A DNA stretch of 64,000 bases, from NCBI GenBank assembly GCA_015680685.1, contig MNCI01034769.1, positions 533,122-597,121 on the forward strand, given 5' to 3'. A program made the translations under genes and the position numbers. The notes beneath the pieces are model-generated. The model did not search any database. It saw nothing but the letters and a program-made list of their open reading frames with translations, and was not told where the DNA came from. Below are positions 42,124 to 53,569 of the stretch, piece after piece. The stretch comes from Gnetum montanum. Lineage: Eukaryota; Streptophyta; Gnetopsida; Gnetales; Gnetaceae. Position 1 is the first letter of the stretch, and each line of letters opens with the position of its first letter.

Positions 42124-43395
42124 TCATTGGTTTAGTAGTTTTTTGATTTGTCTCATTTTAACGTTGGGAGTAGTGTTAACGGGTACGATTCTATATTCAG
42201 CGTCCCCTTCGCTGATCACGTTGAATGGTAATTCAGCCCAAGGGACATCTGATGGAATAGTTCCCGCGTTGGTGTTTTCAGACGCTCCTGCATGTATTGT
42301 GATTTCTGTGTCAGTTGTGGTTTCTAAGTGAGGCTGCGTATGTACGATTTCAGGCCCGGGTATTTCTATTTTGGGTGGATTTTCCTCTGTGTATAACAGA
42401 TTACCACCTACTGGTTGTTGTCCATTTGTATCGTCTTGTTTAAGCTCTTTGAGCTTAACCTCTGAGCCTTGGTATGTATCTATGTACGATGAGATGATGG
42501 GTGTAGCAGCCTCCCCATGTATAACGATTTCGCCACCTTCGTAAGGCAGGTGGATCTCTTGGTGTATAGGGGAAGAGACTACTTTCAGTTGGGCTAGCCA
42601 GGGCCTCCCCAATATCAGGTTGAACCTTGGAATTTCATTGATTACCACAAAGTCGGTAGATGTGGGGAATTGATGCCCTGCTATGAAGTCTAAGGTCAGG
42701 GTGCCTTTGACTATCACGCGCGATCCGCTGAATGATTTCAAACATGTAGTGGCGGTTTGTCTGATTAGCTCTGTAAGCCCCAGTTGTTCGACGATGGGAT
42801 ATTGTACTACGTTTGTGGCAGCTCCATCATCTACATGGACCCTATATATCTTGAATTGGTTTATTCGTATTGTTATGAACATAGGGGCTGTTGTTGCCTC
42901 TCCCGTTTTCTCATCCAACTTGATGTTGTCATTGTGGAAACTTAGTGGCTTGGAAGTTGACCCTTGAGGCGAGTACATTACCGCATGAATTGAAGGTTCA
43001 TTTGGAGGCAAGTCCTCGCTCACTGGGATAGATGTTAACATGTGCACTAAAGCTTCGCAATGGGTTTGAGATGTTAACACTAGGTCATATAGGCTTAGTG
43101 AAGTGTTCTTTTGTTTGAGCGCCTGTGTGACCTGTGTTAGAGCCGTCGCTAGATCTCTACTGTTGGGTGCATGTTTGTTGGCAATGATTTGGTCCATTGG
43201 GCCCAACAGCTTTATTTCATGCATAGTTGGTTTGTCAGTTTTACTCAGAGTCATTGATTCGGGCGTATCATGTTTTCTGGATGATTCACCCTCATGGCCT
43301 GTGTTTGGTTTATCGTTAGGTTGTGTCATGGGTACTGCGTTTAGCAGGATAGGTTTAGGAGGTCCTAAGGCTAGCTGTTGATGCTCTTTCTCCAA
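42124..43395 (-). CDS. Tat-2 aspartic protease
   Basis: Open for 423 codons and in frame with upstream gag, so the first Met shown is not necessarily a start. The retroviral-type protease lies at about residues 155-275: FKIYRVHVDDGAATNVV carries the D-D-G-A active-site motif in place of D-S/T-G-A, and FNLILGRPWL is the conserved I-L-G-R segment. It would cleave Gag-Pol. The C-terminal 100 residues are low-complexity linker. It ends next to a tandem array, with no RT following on this strand for 6 kb. Confidence 0.85.
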   Translation of the reverse strand: MEKEHQQLALGPPKPILLNAVPMTQPNDKPNTGHEGESSRKHDTPESMTLSKTDKPTMHEIKLLGPMDQIIANKHAPNSRDLATALTQVTQALKQKNTSLSLYDLVLTSQTHCEALVHMLTSIPVSEDLPPNEPSIHAVMYSPQGSTSKPLSFHNDNIKLDEKTGEATTAPMFITIRINQFKIYRVHVDDGAATNVVQYPIVEQLGLTELIRQTATTCLKSFSGSRVIVKGTLTLDFIAGHQFPTSTDFVVINEIPRFNLILGRPWLAQLKVVSSPIHQEIHLPYEGGEIVIHGEAATPIISSYIDTYQGSEVKLKELKQDDTNGQQPVGGNLLYTEENPPKIEIPGPEIVHTQPHLETTTDTEITIHAGASENTNAGTIPSDVPWAELPFNVISEGDAEYRIVPVNTTPNVKMRQIKKLLNQ

Positions 43396-43469
43396 GCATT
43401 CGCGTGTAAGCTTATCTGCCAGGCGTTCTCATGTGTGGCGTGGGGGTGCGGTTGGTTTTGGAGCCTCAG

Positions 43470-43965
43470 GTTACCTTGGGATTCATACTACGTATGGAGA
43501 AGGGCAGGGTTGCGGTTGGACAGTTGCATGTGGTTGAGTGCCAGGCTGGCTGGGCACCTTGATGACATAGGGGCTTGGTTTATTCTATGTCTGCGAAGTG
43601 GAGGATTGGTGATCACTAGGACGTTCTGGTGTCGTAACGACGTATGGAGTTGGCCTAGCTGGAGGTTGTACCTCTGCTGTTACGACTGCGGGTGGTACTC
43701 GGACTACGTAAAAGGCAGGCCGAATAGGAGGGATTGGTGAGTTTGCGGTAGCAGCGACGGGAGGTACGCACACCATGTATGGGTTTTCGCGGGTCGGGGT
43801 GTTAGGAGTTGCCACGGTGGGGGGTACTCAGACGACATAAGGCTTCTGCGGGGGGCATGAAGGTTGAGGCATGGATGTTTGTACAGTGGGGGGAATACGC
43901 ACTACGAATGGTTTATTAGGAGTTTGCTGCTCACAGTCGGAATAGACGGTGTTAATGCTAGGTGT
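43470..43965 (-). repeat. Proline-rich PYVVxxPP amino-acid repeats in Gag-Pro linker
   Basis: In the same frame as gag and protease the text repeats PFVVRIPP, PYVV-VPP, PYMVCVPP, FYVVRVPP, PYVVTTPE and a further PYVV about every 25-35 residues, with stops at 43828 and 43585. No family known to me matches. Confidence 0.75.
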
Positions 43966-44091
43966 TTTAGGTTTGTTATCAAGGTAGATTGTATTGATCA
44001 CATACGATGCCTCTTTGGTATTTAGAGGATCTTTGTATACACCCATGGCCTGGTTTTGTGGTTGGACCAGGTTGGCTTCGTCAAAAGTGAT

Positions 44092-45500
44092 CTAACCCCC
44101 GTCGATCATTCGTTGGATGTCTTGTTTTAGGGTGAAATAGTAATCCATGCCATGCCCATTATGTTGATGATAATCGCAGAAATGGTCCATTCTAAAGCCT
44201 TTTGGTACTGGGGGCTCATCTGGCGTTGCTAGGCTTGGGTTCTGAACAAGTTGATAGAACCGGTCATGCCTCTGGATCGCTGCAGGGGACAACTGTTTAT
44301 GTTTCATTAATCCAGCCTTCAAGAGTTGGTCAAACAACTGCGATGGTTTCATGGGTAGTGGTGTGTATTGAGAGGAGTCCTTCATCTCGAAGTTTCTCGT
44401 ATGATTCGGTGTTGGGTTCTGTGATGAGGATGATTCTGGTGAGGTCGCGGGGGTGGGTTTAGTGTAACTAGTAGGGACAACAGGCGGTTTGCTCTGTTGT
44501 CCTACATTTTCTTGTTGTGTTTCTGCCAATGCTGCTATAGTTTTTTTAACCTTTTCTTTATCTTTCTTACTGTTTTGGTTCTTAAAGGCTAAATATGCAG
44601 GATCATGATTATTTTGCGCTACCTCCTCTATGCTCTTGATTTGTACAAACGCTTGACTTAGATTACGTGCGTTAAGATAATATAGTTTGGATTTGATGAA
44701 GTCATTGACAGCCCCTTTTAGGATTGTGAGGAGATACGTCTCTGGGATTGGCTCGTGGAGCTCGTTGAGAGCAGCACTCCACCGCTGGATGAATTTTTGG
44801 ACAGGTTCAAGGGGTGCTTGTTTCACCTATATGAGGCTGTCCAATGTCGCTTCAGGCTTCAAGTTGTACTTGAACCTGGTGACGAACTAGTGTATCAAAT
44901 CTTCTAGAGAAGATATTGAGTTACGTGGCAAGGCCCGATACCAATCAAGTGCTCTCCCAGTGAGGGACATGGGGAACACTTGTAGAATGGCATGTGGCCA
45001 TGCCTGAAGCAGCGCGCACTCTAGTCTAAATGTTATGAGGTGAGTGTTGGGGTCTGTCTCCTCGTTGTATTTAGTTAGTGTTGGCAAAGATACATCCTTG
45101 GGTAAGGTTAGGGGCGGAATAGAAGAGCTGATAGGGTCATCGTGATAGAAGTCCACTACCTTCAACTTTTTGTCGGGGGCTTTTTTGAGGCGTTTGACCG
45201 CGTCAGTTAGCTCCTGCATTAGTTTTTTAGTGTCAACCCAATCTTGGGTGCTAGGTGAGATGGCAGGTTGGGGATGTTGTATGGTGTACAGATTAGATTG
45301 TTGGACAATGGGTTGGAAGGTGGAAAGTTGTGCGGTCGGAGGCTGCACTTGTGGGATATTTGTAACGGGTGGTGCGAAGGGCAGCACGTTGTAAGCAAGG
45401 GGTTGTTGTTGTGGTTGCCCCTCAGGGATGTTAGCTGGTAGAACTGTATGAGGTGGTATATTATAGTGGGCGAACTAATGCAGTTGAGCACCAATCGCTG
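44092..45500 (-). pseudogene. gag: Tat-2 gag, main part
   Basis: Retrotransposon Gag core: DPNTHLITFRLECALLQAW and MSLTGRALDWYRALPRNSIS (within 44887-45387), then IQRWSAALNELHEPIPET in 44092-44826. Near the C-terminus is FCDYHQHNGHGMDYYFTLKQ followed by DIQRMID, the Cys/His segment characteristic of Tat Gag, in place of a CCHC knuckle. Two stops near 44887 and 44830 break an otherwise single frame that continues into protease. Forms the particle; non-functional here. Confidence 0.8.
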
Positions 45501-45976
45501 CCCATTGGCTAGTCACGTTTTGTGTAGGGGCACTCTAAACTGGTTGAGTTGCAGTAGTGAAAGGGGCTCCCTGGGTTTGGACCCGAGGGATGTAATGAGT
45601 AGTCGTAGAAGCTGGTATCACATGGGGCATCTCAATCACTCGGGGTGGGAAGGTTGCTCCTACATTATGTTGAGGAGATTGTATTTGTGAGAATGGGGCT
45701 ACTGTTGCAACAGGGGGAATGGCAAGGGGAAGTGTGTTGAGTTATGAATTAGTTGCAGGAGGAATATGAACTAGTGTGGATGATTCTTGTTGCGGTATTT
45801 GTGTTTGGATGAATTTAAATGGTTAAAGGGACATAATTTCCCCTGTTTGCATATGTTTGCGGGCTAAGAGTATGATACAAATCTTCATGCTTAGATTGGG
45901 CTGTGAAATCATCCTCCTCTTCTAATTGAGGATTTACCGCAGGCTGATCTAAAGAATGGCTCCTTTGTAGGAGGAG

Positions 45977-46300
45977 TTATGTGATGAGCTCTGAGTAATG
46001 CTCTGGGAGCAGGATGATATCGTACGGGGAAGGAATGAACTCTTGTCCTCCCCTATAGAAGAGTTCGTATTGCCTCTTAACCTCCATTTCGGTTTGGTCT
46101 ACAGCAAGGCTAGCTTGCATTTTCACACATATGAAATTGTATTGGTCCTGATTTATGATGTTAGACGATGGGTTCCTCCCTTGCAATCTAAGAGATCGGC
46201 GAGGTCCCATTGTGGGTTGTACCACGTGCTGTTGAACGACCATGGTGCCTACAAGGTCTGTGACCTGGGTGGTTGTAGCGTTGGAGTTCACAGTGTTCAT
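45977..46300 (-). pseudogene. gag: Tat-2 gag, probable N-terminus
   Basis: ATG at 46300 begins MNTVNSNATTTQ; includes a basic PRRSLRLQGRNPS segment and ends with a stop at 45977. The frame differs from the rest of gag, with a low-information stretch at 45500-45977 between. I prefer 46300 over upstream starts because the text before it is translated tandem repeat. Confidence 0.5.
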
Positions 46301-46329
46301 GATGAATAGTTGAGAATACGATATAGTGA

Positions 46330-46790
46330 ATGGGTATGAAGCTGGTATACTTAGTACGTCAGTAGCGTAGACAAGGTCTATAGCGTAGAGCGTAGACAGT
46401 CTACAATGTAGAGCGTAGACAGAGGTAGCGTAGAGCACGTAGCGTAGATGCAGCAGCATAGACAAAGTCTACAGCGTAGAGAGTGTAGCATAAACTGAAC
46501 AGCAGCGTAGACGAGACTACGGCATAGAGCGTGTAGCGTAAACTGAATAGCAGTGTAGACGAGTCTATGGCATAGAGTGTGTAGCGTAAATTGAACAGCA
46601 GCGTAGTCAAGTCTACGACATAGAGCTTGTAGCATAAACTGAACAGCAGTGTAGACGAGTCTACGGCGTAGAGAGTGTAGCGTAAACTGAACAGCGTAGA
46701 CATTGGGAATTTCGCGGACAGGGTCGGCGTATACTCAGCAGCGTAGATGATGGGGGTTTTGAAGACAGGGTCCTCATAAACTCAGCAGCA
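46330..46790 (-). repeat. GCGTAGAC repeats with a 48-bp tandem array in Tat-2 leader
   Basis: 46484-46700 holds four to five 48-bp units of the type GTGTAGCGTAAACTGAA...GACGAGTCTA...AGAG; around it GCGTAGA and GCGTATA units continue. Because 48 is a multiple of three, long false open frames arise on the minus strand. Confidence 0.88.
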
Positions 46791-46833
46791 TAGATGCTGG
46801 GAGCTCTAAAGCACTGTAATTTTTAGGCAGTTT

Positions 46834-46853
46834 GGCCCTCCTTCTAGCACCAA
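46834..46853 (-). other. Primer-binding site of Tat-2
   Basis: Minus-strand TTGGTGCTAGAAGGAGGGCC, four bases inside the 5' LTR. The TGG start fits complementarity to a tRNA CCA end. I could not assign the tRNA by memory. Confidence 0.65.
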
Positions 46854-46857
46854 TTTC

Positions 46858-48133
46858 TGTACCGTCCGAAATCGTAAGTCTCCAGCTGGAAGGAAACAGA
46901 AACCTGGAGATCTCTGGACACGCATAAAAGACCCTACCTCCGCTTGAGGGAAAGCTAGAATTAACAAAGGCAGAGTACCTTGAGTGGTCCACACACGGAT
47001 CAGGCAAGGATTTCCCCAAACGTACACCGAGGTGCTACACGTTGGGTTATATGTAAACGACGTAACAGATGTAAAATGAAACGTAAATGACGTAACTGGT
47101 GTAAACAGAGTGTAAACATACAAGGGCGTAAACAGTAAATATGCAATAATTAATGAAAAACTATAACAGATTTTAGGAAGAAAATGTAGCAATATTATTG
47201 CAAAAATGAGAGTTACAATGCACCGGTCTAACGTAGTTGTGGCTCTGACACAAGGCAGACGAATAGCCCCGGTGGATACAGGGATGAGTGTGTGCTGGTT
47301 CAAACTGCAAGCACAGCGTAGAGGCTGTATGCTCAGCGTGTAGGGGAAGGTCCAGCGTATAGGGTTTTCTGCTATGGTTCTTAGCATCTCTGTATTTCTC
47401 CCTGGTTTGCTCAAAATTGCCAACCCAGTTCTAATGAAAAATTGGGATTTTTATATAGGTTTAGACGTTAGACTTAGGTTGGGTGACACGTGGCGCGTTG
47501 ACCGGGTGCAAAAGAATAAAATGTTACAAGTGTACAATGTGCTGCATATGCTAGGCGTATACGCTGTATCTGCAATCTTGAGCATATACGTTGGGCGTAT
47601 ACGCTGTGGATGTTGGGCGTATATGCTGTGGCTGCTGGGCGTATACGCTGGGTGTATACGCTGTGTCTGCTGGGCGTATACGCTGTACATGCTCAGCGTA
47701 TAGACTCCAGGATGCCTGATGTCAACATCTGATGATTGCTCTGTTCGCGTGAGTTGATGCCTTGTACCAAATCTTGCTCTGAAATGCTGTTTCTTTGCCG
47801 TCTTCGGGGGTTGCATGCTAGGTGTATACGCTGTGAATGTTGGGCGTATACGCTGGGTCATATACGCTATGAATGTTGGGCGTATACGCTGGGTCGTATA
47901 TGTTGAGGATGCATACTTAGTGAAAACTAAGTATTTTGGGCTCCGAAGTTGCCATGTTTGATAGCAGATGTTGTCATGGTCGTCGGCGGGTCCCAAGGAA
48001 CTACTCCTCGTTGAGTTCGATTTTGCTTGGAGTTGTCTGTGGGGCTCTCAAGCTCTAGTCATGCTAGGGAACGTCATGACTTAGCTCGATTTTGATTGGG
48101 AAAGTACTAAGCTCAGAATTTTTTGGTGTTTTA
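46858..48133 (-). repeat. Tat-2 5' LTR
   Basis: 1,276 bp; ends CGGTACA next to the primer site and starts TAAAACACC, where the 3' LTR has TGAAACACC. TATA element at 47448-47455 and palindrome array at 47548-47910. Similar to 29780-31020 along its length, with small indels in the array. Confidence 0.92.
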
Positions 48134-48390
48134 GGTACACTCCACTCAAATAAAGACTCTTTATAACTATTATTTACCACATTTTGGGCATTTACTTCTA
48201 ACTCTAACTCTTAAGTGTAACTCATAGAAAGAAACTACAAGAATTTTGCTAAGTGTTATGCAAAAGTTATTCCAATGATGTGACGGTGGGTTAGTACTTA
48301 TAGTCATGACTAGGATCCACTACATTGTATCTATGATGATGTAAGTAGAGCTATGATACGTAGATATGATACTAGTCATGGATTTTATCA
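48134..48390 (-). repeat. Element D 3' LTR, inner part
   Basis: Starts TGATAAAATCC on the minus strand, like A's TGATAAAACC, and contains similar U3 text. It is cut at GGTAC (48134-48138) by Tat-2 and continues at 29779. Confidence 0.78.
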
Positions 48391-48650
48391 TACTGTCATG
48401 ACTAACTTGATACTAGTCCTCGAGTTAAAACAAAAGGAGAAAAGAATTCTTTTTAAAATTATGAGGTGTATTCAGATTTTGATATGACTATTTATATACA
48501 TTACTAACTTGGCTTTAAATGAAGCATTGTGGTTTGAGTGGTGTTTACAAATTATTATGCGTTGAATGATTGAAACAATTTAAAAATTTAAAACAACAAA
48601 ACAAAACAAGATAAAAAATGATAAAGCTTAATGTAGCCTCATGTTCCTAG

Positions 48651-49274
48651 TCACAGTGGATCCTCCATCAACTTCTTCCCTTTATCATTGGACTTTGGAA
48701 TTTGATATTTTTTAAGTAATACTTGAAGTTTCTCTTCTTTTGATCTAGGATTATGCACCATCTAGAAAAATTCTGTGATGTTAGTTGGAGTTGGTACCTC
48801 CCATGGGCATGGTAGTTGTGGAAACATCTTGTTTGTTTTTATTTGTCCAAAAGCAAACTACCATCTTTCTTCTTCAAAATTCCTAGTCACTTTTCTTAAC
48901 TCATGATAATCTATCATTCTATGGACTAGGTTTTCTGCTACATCCTTCTAATCTTGATAGCTAGCTTTGACAGCTTTGAGCTCAAATGTTTCAATATGCA
49001 ATTTTTGTTCTACATCCTTTCTGTCTACAAAAAATTTCTTATATAATGCATAGGTCATAGGTACTTGCTACTCTAATTTATTTCTAGGCCTTCCTATTGT
49101 GAGCATGGCTAGATTAGCATATTAAAGGTTTGATAATCCCATGTACTCTATAAGGTCTTCAATCTGTAGGTTCTTGGTCTTCACTTTAGCTCAATGGACA
49201 TGGGTAAGACTATCTAGGATCAACTGCCAATCAGGCGTCTACGTGGTGATGGAGCTAATTTTAACATTAGTCAT
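48651..49274 (-). pseudogene. Element D third ORF, C-terminal part
   Basis: Reads ANLAMLTIGRPRN, then after a helical stretch MFPQLPCPWEVPTPTNI, EEKLQVLLKKYQIPK and GKKLMEDPL with a stop at 48651. The B copy has the same ending order (KEEKLQAILQCHQ, KGKAPMEE), so this marks the natural C-terminus of the family. It is split from the rest at 57690 by element B; the flanks join with GTCAT counted once. Confidence 0.72.
49270..49274 (+). other. Target-site duplication of element B, left copy
   Basis: GTCAT, repeated at 57690-57694. Joining the flanks restores the third ORF of element D, by comparison with element A at about 25680. Confidence 0.88.
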
Positions 49275-50074
49275 TGATGGGACACGATATCGCATGGGCT
49301 GCGATATCGTGTACATGATATCGTAGTCTTTTGCCATGTCTATAAATAAGAGGTGGCTCTCCCTTTTTTCAAGGAGATAGAGTTAGATTATAGCAAAACT
49401 CTGGCAGTTTGATCCCTCCAGAGATAGATTATTTTTCTCATGTCTACCCGTAGTGTGGTGAATGTAATTGTATGACATCCTTTATTCGAGTGTGACGTAC
49501 TTGGACACATACATGACTGGAAATAAAGATCGAGATTACTTCATCATTACAGCATTCACTTTGTTTATTTATTTATTTAATTGTTATTTACTACTTTCCT
49601 AATTAGTCTCTCTCACCCTTAAACTCACGTTAGAACGTGGAATGAGTACGACTTGATTACGAGCATTTAAGTGTGACTACTTGGTAACCCAGTGGCGTAG
49701 CTAGGATCTGCACTTGGTAATCCCAGTGGTAGTCGTGCACGAAGTCCAAGATGTGTACGGATAATCAAGGAACGGATGCTCATCGCACTTAGACTAGTTT
49801 AGATTTTCTCTTACCCTTTTCCTCCTAGTTTAGTTAATCTTCTTTCCATTGCGTTCAGGAGTAGCATTAGATTAGGAAACCCATCATACACCTCACTCTG
49901 GACTAAACCATACATGACAAATATAATACTAGTCTAGGTGGGAATATAGAAAACTATGACCTAAGGCTAACTATCTAGGTACCACAACTAGTCCTCTTGC
50001 GGAGTTTGACCAGATCATGCGTGAGAACGCTCGTATTCGTATGGTTGAGTGTAGGGGTACCTCGCCACTTATCA
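49275..50074 (+). repeat. 5' LTR of element B
   Basis: Starts TGATGGGACACGATATCGC, ends CCACTTATCA. U3 opens with GATATCG palindromes, then TATA box 49341-49348. Contains CTTGGTAACCCAGTGG, shared with E and A LTRs. Confidence 0.92.
49341..49348 (+). promoter_or_regulatory. TATA box of B 5' LTR
   Basis: TATAAATA, 67 bp into the LTR and just after the GATATCG cluster; so U3 is very short and R/U5 long, an unusual proportion shared with A. Confidence 0.65.
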
Positions 50075-50075
50075 T

Positions 50076-50093
50076 TGGCACCATTGCCGAGGA
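50076..50093 (+). other. Primer-binding site of element B
   Basis: TGGCACCATTGCCGAGGA, one base after the LTR. It differs from the tRNA-Asp complement used by Athila elements (TGGCGCCGTTGCCGGGGA, from general knowledge) at three positions, all G-to-A. Confidence 0.8.
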
Positions 50094-50219
50094 CAGTGCT
50101 AGTTATCTAGATTAGTTATATCATACAAGGTCGCTGTATAAGACTTAATGATATATATATTAGAAAGAAGAAATAATTATTATAATTCACATATAAATTC
50201 ACACACAAATTTCACAATC

Positions 50220-51990
50220 ATGCCTCTCCTACAAGACGATAATAATGCCACACTTAGTGAGGAAGTTCATTGGAGAACCAATGAACTATATGACGATGAA
50301 GATTGGAGTATAAAACCTGAAGTGGGAGTTTCTTATAAACATCAACCAAAGCAATGTCATCCCAATGCACGAAAGCATAACTTACTCAATGACGATGAAC
50401 CCTCACTGGCCACTACGAGCTTAATGCAAATACAAGAGGCTGTTCGAATCTCACGTAGGCATCGTAAAGAGAGTCATCTACCCAAGCTCAATTTAAACAA
50501 ATTTCCTACTTTTTTAGGAGGCTATGGCTTAGATCCGCATCAACATTTAGAAGCCTTCTAAGATGCCTGCACATGGAATAACATTGACAACGGTTGGAAA
50601 AAACTTAAGCTCTTTCCCATGACAATCATTGGCCAAGCAAAAGTATGGTATAGATCATTAAAACCAGATTCAATACGATGTTGGTCAACAATGGTAGAAG
50701 CGTTTAACGAAAAATATCAAACCTACGCAAGAGTGTTAGCCTTGAGGAAAAAAATCCGAGGATGGAAACAAACACAACATGAACCCTTGGACATGGCCTT
50801 AGAAATATATTATGCACTGTTAAATAACTGTCCAAGCCATGGGTTTTTCGAGGAAAGGCTAATGTACCATATTATTGATGGGCTTCGTGATGCAACCAGA
50901 GAGACCTTAGGAATGTATGCCCAAGGTCAACTATACAAACTACGAACCCATCAAGTCCAAGAGCTTATTAAGTCGGTAGAAAAAGAAGAAGGAGATATGG
51001 CTAGATGGGAGAGTGTTGAAAAACATCAACAGGACCAAAATCTTAACTCAACAAAGGTCCATGATCATAAAAAGTAGAAATTAATCAATCACAAGGAGAA
51101 AGACTCATCTTTGCCAATACAACAATCATTAGAAGAAGCCGAGGCAAATATCAATAAGATGTTGGAATGGACGTATCAAAAGTGTGGAGAATATATCAAT
51201 ATTATTAAAGATAGAGTTCTGAAAACCCACGAAGCAGGACAAAATAGTAGACAATTGAAAATAAGGGATAAGGAAAATAAGAGCTCAATTGCCAATCATA
51301 TGTATGAATGCAACATATGCCTGTACAATCACCCCAAGGGCCAATGCCCAATATTGTTACACTTACATAAGCATTGGGAAAAGACGTTACATCCAAAGTT
51401 CATACAGAGGTACTGTGTTTGATCACAATGGCAACAACCCCAGTCATGGGGGAGACCACCCTTAGACTAGAGACACCCTTCGTATTATCCAAACCCAAAT
51501 GCTTATCTTGTTCAACATCCTATTTCTCCAACTGAGCCAACATCCTCTATCTCACCACAGTACTATTCTCCACAACACTATCAACCCATTCCTCTAACAC
51601 AACCACCACCTTGTGCACCTTATACTCTTCCTAATTTTCAACATTCTCCTCCTTTCCCTCCTTCTACATCGCCACCAACTGTTCCTAAGGTGCCTGCACC
51701 ATAGCAACAAACCGTGAACGCTACTTATGCTACTACTACCAACAGTAGTGAAAAGCCTCCTCAACATCAAATGCATCCTTTCATTAAACATGACCGTAAG
51801 AAGGGACAACACAATTCCGAGGCCACTACATCTTCCAACTCAGCACAAGTCCCACACTATGATGCACCCTTACCTTCGAACCCCACACCTCATGCACTTC
51901 ATCAGGGCCACCAACTCACACTCCAACAATCATATGGCCCAATGAACACAGACATGGAGAGTGAAAACCCAATCCTTGCATACCATCTAA
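50220..51990 (+). pseudogene. gag: Element B gag
   Basis: ATG at 50220 (MPLLQDDNNATLSEE). One frame to about 51990, broken by stops at 50559, 51075, 51420 and later. Gag core: LGGYGLDPHQHLEAF, then after a stop KKLKLFPMTIIGQAKVWY and WKQTQHEPLDMALEIYYALL. The CX2CX3HX4C knuckle CNICLYNHPKGQC is at 51309-51347, the Athila spacing. The tail (51450-51990) is Pro/Gln/Ser/Thr-rich. The damage is substitutional: no frameshift is needed over 1.7 kb. Confidence 0.82.
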
Positions 51991-53569
51991 CAGTCCCAAA
52001 TATCATAGTGGGTCAACTCATTGTCTGGGAACTACATCGTATAAATTGCCCCACTATCCTCATTATAATCAAGTGTGTGAACCCCGATGGGGTAAATATG
52101 ACCAAGCCAGAATATTTCCAACATGCAAGGATCCTCACTCTTCATTTATTAATCCTTGCCATACTCAACCGTTTAGTTATGGGGGATACCTCCATTCTAA
52201 TAACAAGAAGGATTAATAACCACTTTTTATTTTTCTTTAATTTTTCAATTTTTGTTTTTCAGTTTTTCATCTTTCAATTTTTTGTTTTATCTTTTTATCT
52301 TTTTTCATTTTTTTAAGTAATCTCGTCTATGAATAAAACACTCATGTGTATCGTTGGTTGAGGTGTGTTCTATGTTATTGAGTCTCGAGTGACCAATTAT
52401 ATGGAATAGTGAGCCATTACACCCACTCATCCACTATATAAATAAGAGGTTCTGTTCGAGGGTACAGTGATATTCTTGACATTTTTAAAACTTAAAATTA
52501 ATTTTGTGTTCATTGTACCTAGAATGAAGAAGGATGGACCAAGAGGGAATGATAAGGGTGTGACATCAAGGGGACTTGTGGATTCTCTTTGGTGACGTCT
52601 GTGGGTGTTATCATGCAACGTGGTCATACTAAAATCCTTGTAGATCTAATGAAAAATGGGAGTAAGAGTAATCAAAAGGGCACTCAAAAATCAAACGCTG
52701 TTCTAGGGAGTCCCACTAGAAAGACATGCACCCATGCCTGAAGGTTGGTGGCTTCTTTGGATTTAGTATTCAAAAAAAAAAAGGGAAAAGAAAAAGCAGA
52801 GGAAGTGCCACAAAACAAAAAATCACTCCTTCAATGAAAAAAACGCTAAGTGATCGTACGCCTTGTTGTTATGGTACTCTCATAGTCACTCATTATGGGA
52901 TAAAATAATGCGATGTCACTGATTAGAGGAATGGACTTGGTCCTGATCTTGAACGACGAGGTAATGACACCTTAATCATGCTTTACACGCAGGATTCACT
53001 AGGCCCTAGGCCAGTTACCTCATGTCCCAATCTCTATGATTCCTTTCTATAGTTTGTCTCATCTCACTGTTCATGTAATTGTAGCTCGTGTCCCATGTAG
53101 CATAGAATTTTCATCTCATTCTAGTGATATTTACATGTGTGTGTTTTGTGGAGTTAGTGCGGATTACATTTAACCCTTCTAGTGCCCATGGACACTTTAA
53201 GTGTGGTTACACAAGGGCAATATAGGTTGGAACCTGCTTTGGAGAGGACCCACTTGTGTAATATTTTGTAATTCTCACTTATGACATCGCTCACACACAC
53301 CATTTCTTACCCTCAACATAATTTTTAAATGATTTTCTTTCCCTACTATTATCGCTTTGAATTTTCATGTTCCAATGTACCATTACATACCCTTTTTCTT
53401 ACCACCCACGGTTTTATTGATACAATCCACACCGTCATCATTAATTGTGCCTTTGGACGTAATGAAATTTCCCTAGAACCCTTGATAATAGCCAATGTGC
53501 TCAATTGACAATGTTTATTTCAAGAAAATTCCTTCAAAATTTGGTCTTTTTTTTGTGCCTCACATCACT
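51991..53569 (+). other. Deletion junction and conserved non-coding linker of element B
   Basis: Between about 52000 and 52180 the text passes from gag tail to sequence aligned with element A downstream of integrase; protease and pol are missing. From 52180 it matches A 21790-23400 through shared anchors. Open frames here are T-rich and unconvincing. Confidence 0.65.

Larger units (their letters stand above)
29780..48133 (-). mobile_element. Tat-2: full-length Tat element carrying an antisense spliced gene
   Basis: 18,354 bp on the minus strand with both LTRs (3' 1,241 bp; 5' 1,276 bp) and target duplication GGTAC. Order in its own direction: 5' LTR, primer site, repeat-rich leader, gag, proline-rich linker, protease, tandem array, antisense gene (read on the plus strand), tandem array, RT, RNase H, archaeal-type RNase H, integrase, tandem arrays, non-coding 3' region, polypurine tract, 3' LTR. 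Gag-Pro and Pol each stay in one frame over kilobases but carry premature stops, so this copy is dead yet not very old. It inserted in the LTR of element D. Confidence 0.93.

Noticed and set aside
42124-43395. Calling the Tat-2 protease ORF a free-standing gene
   Set aside because: It is in the same frame as gag upstream, with stops explained by point changes, so it is part of a Gag-Pro polyprotein.
46378-46703. Overlapping minus-strand open frames with LRYTLYAVDSSTLLFS-type repeats
   Set aside because: They are translations of the 48-bp DNA repeat; the unit length simply preserves the frame.
46834-46853. Naming the tRNA that primes Tat-2
   Set aside because: The complement of the site does not match a tRNA 3' end I can recall with confidence.
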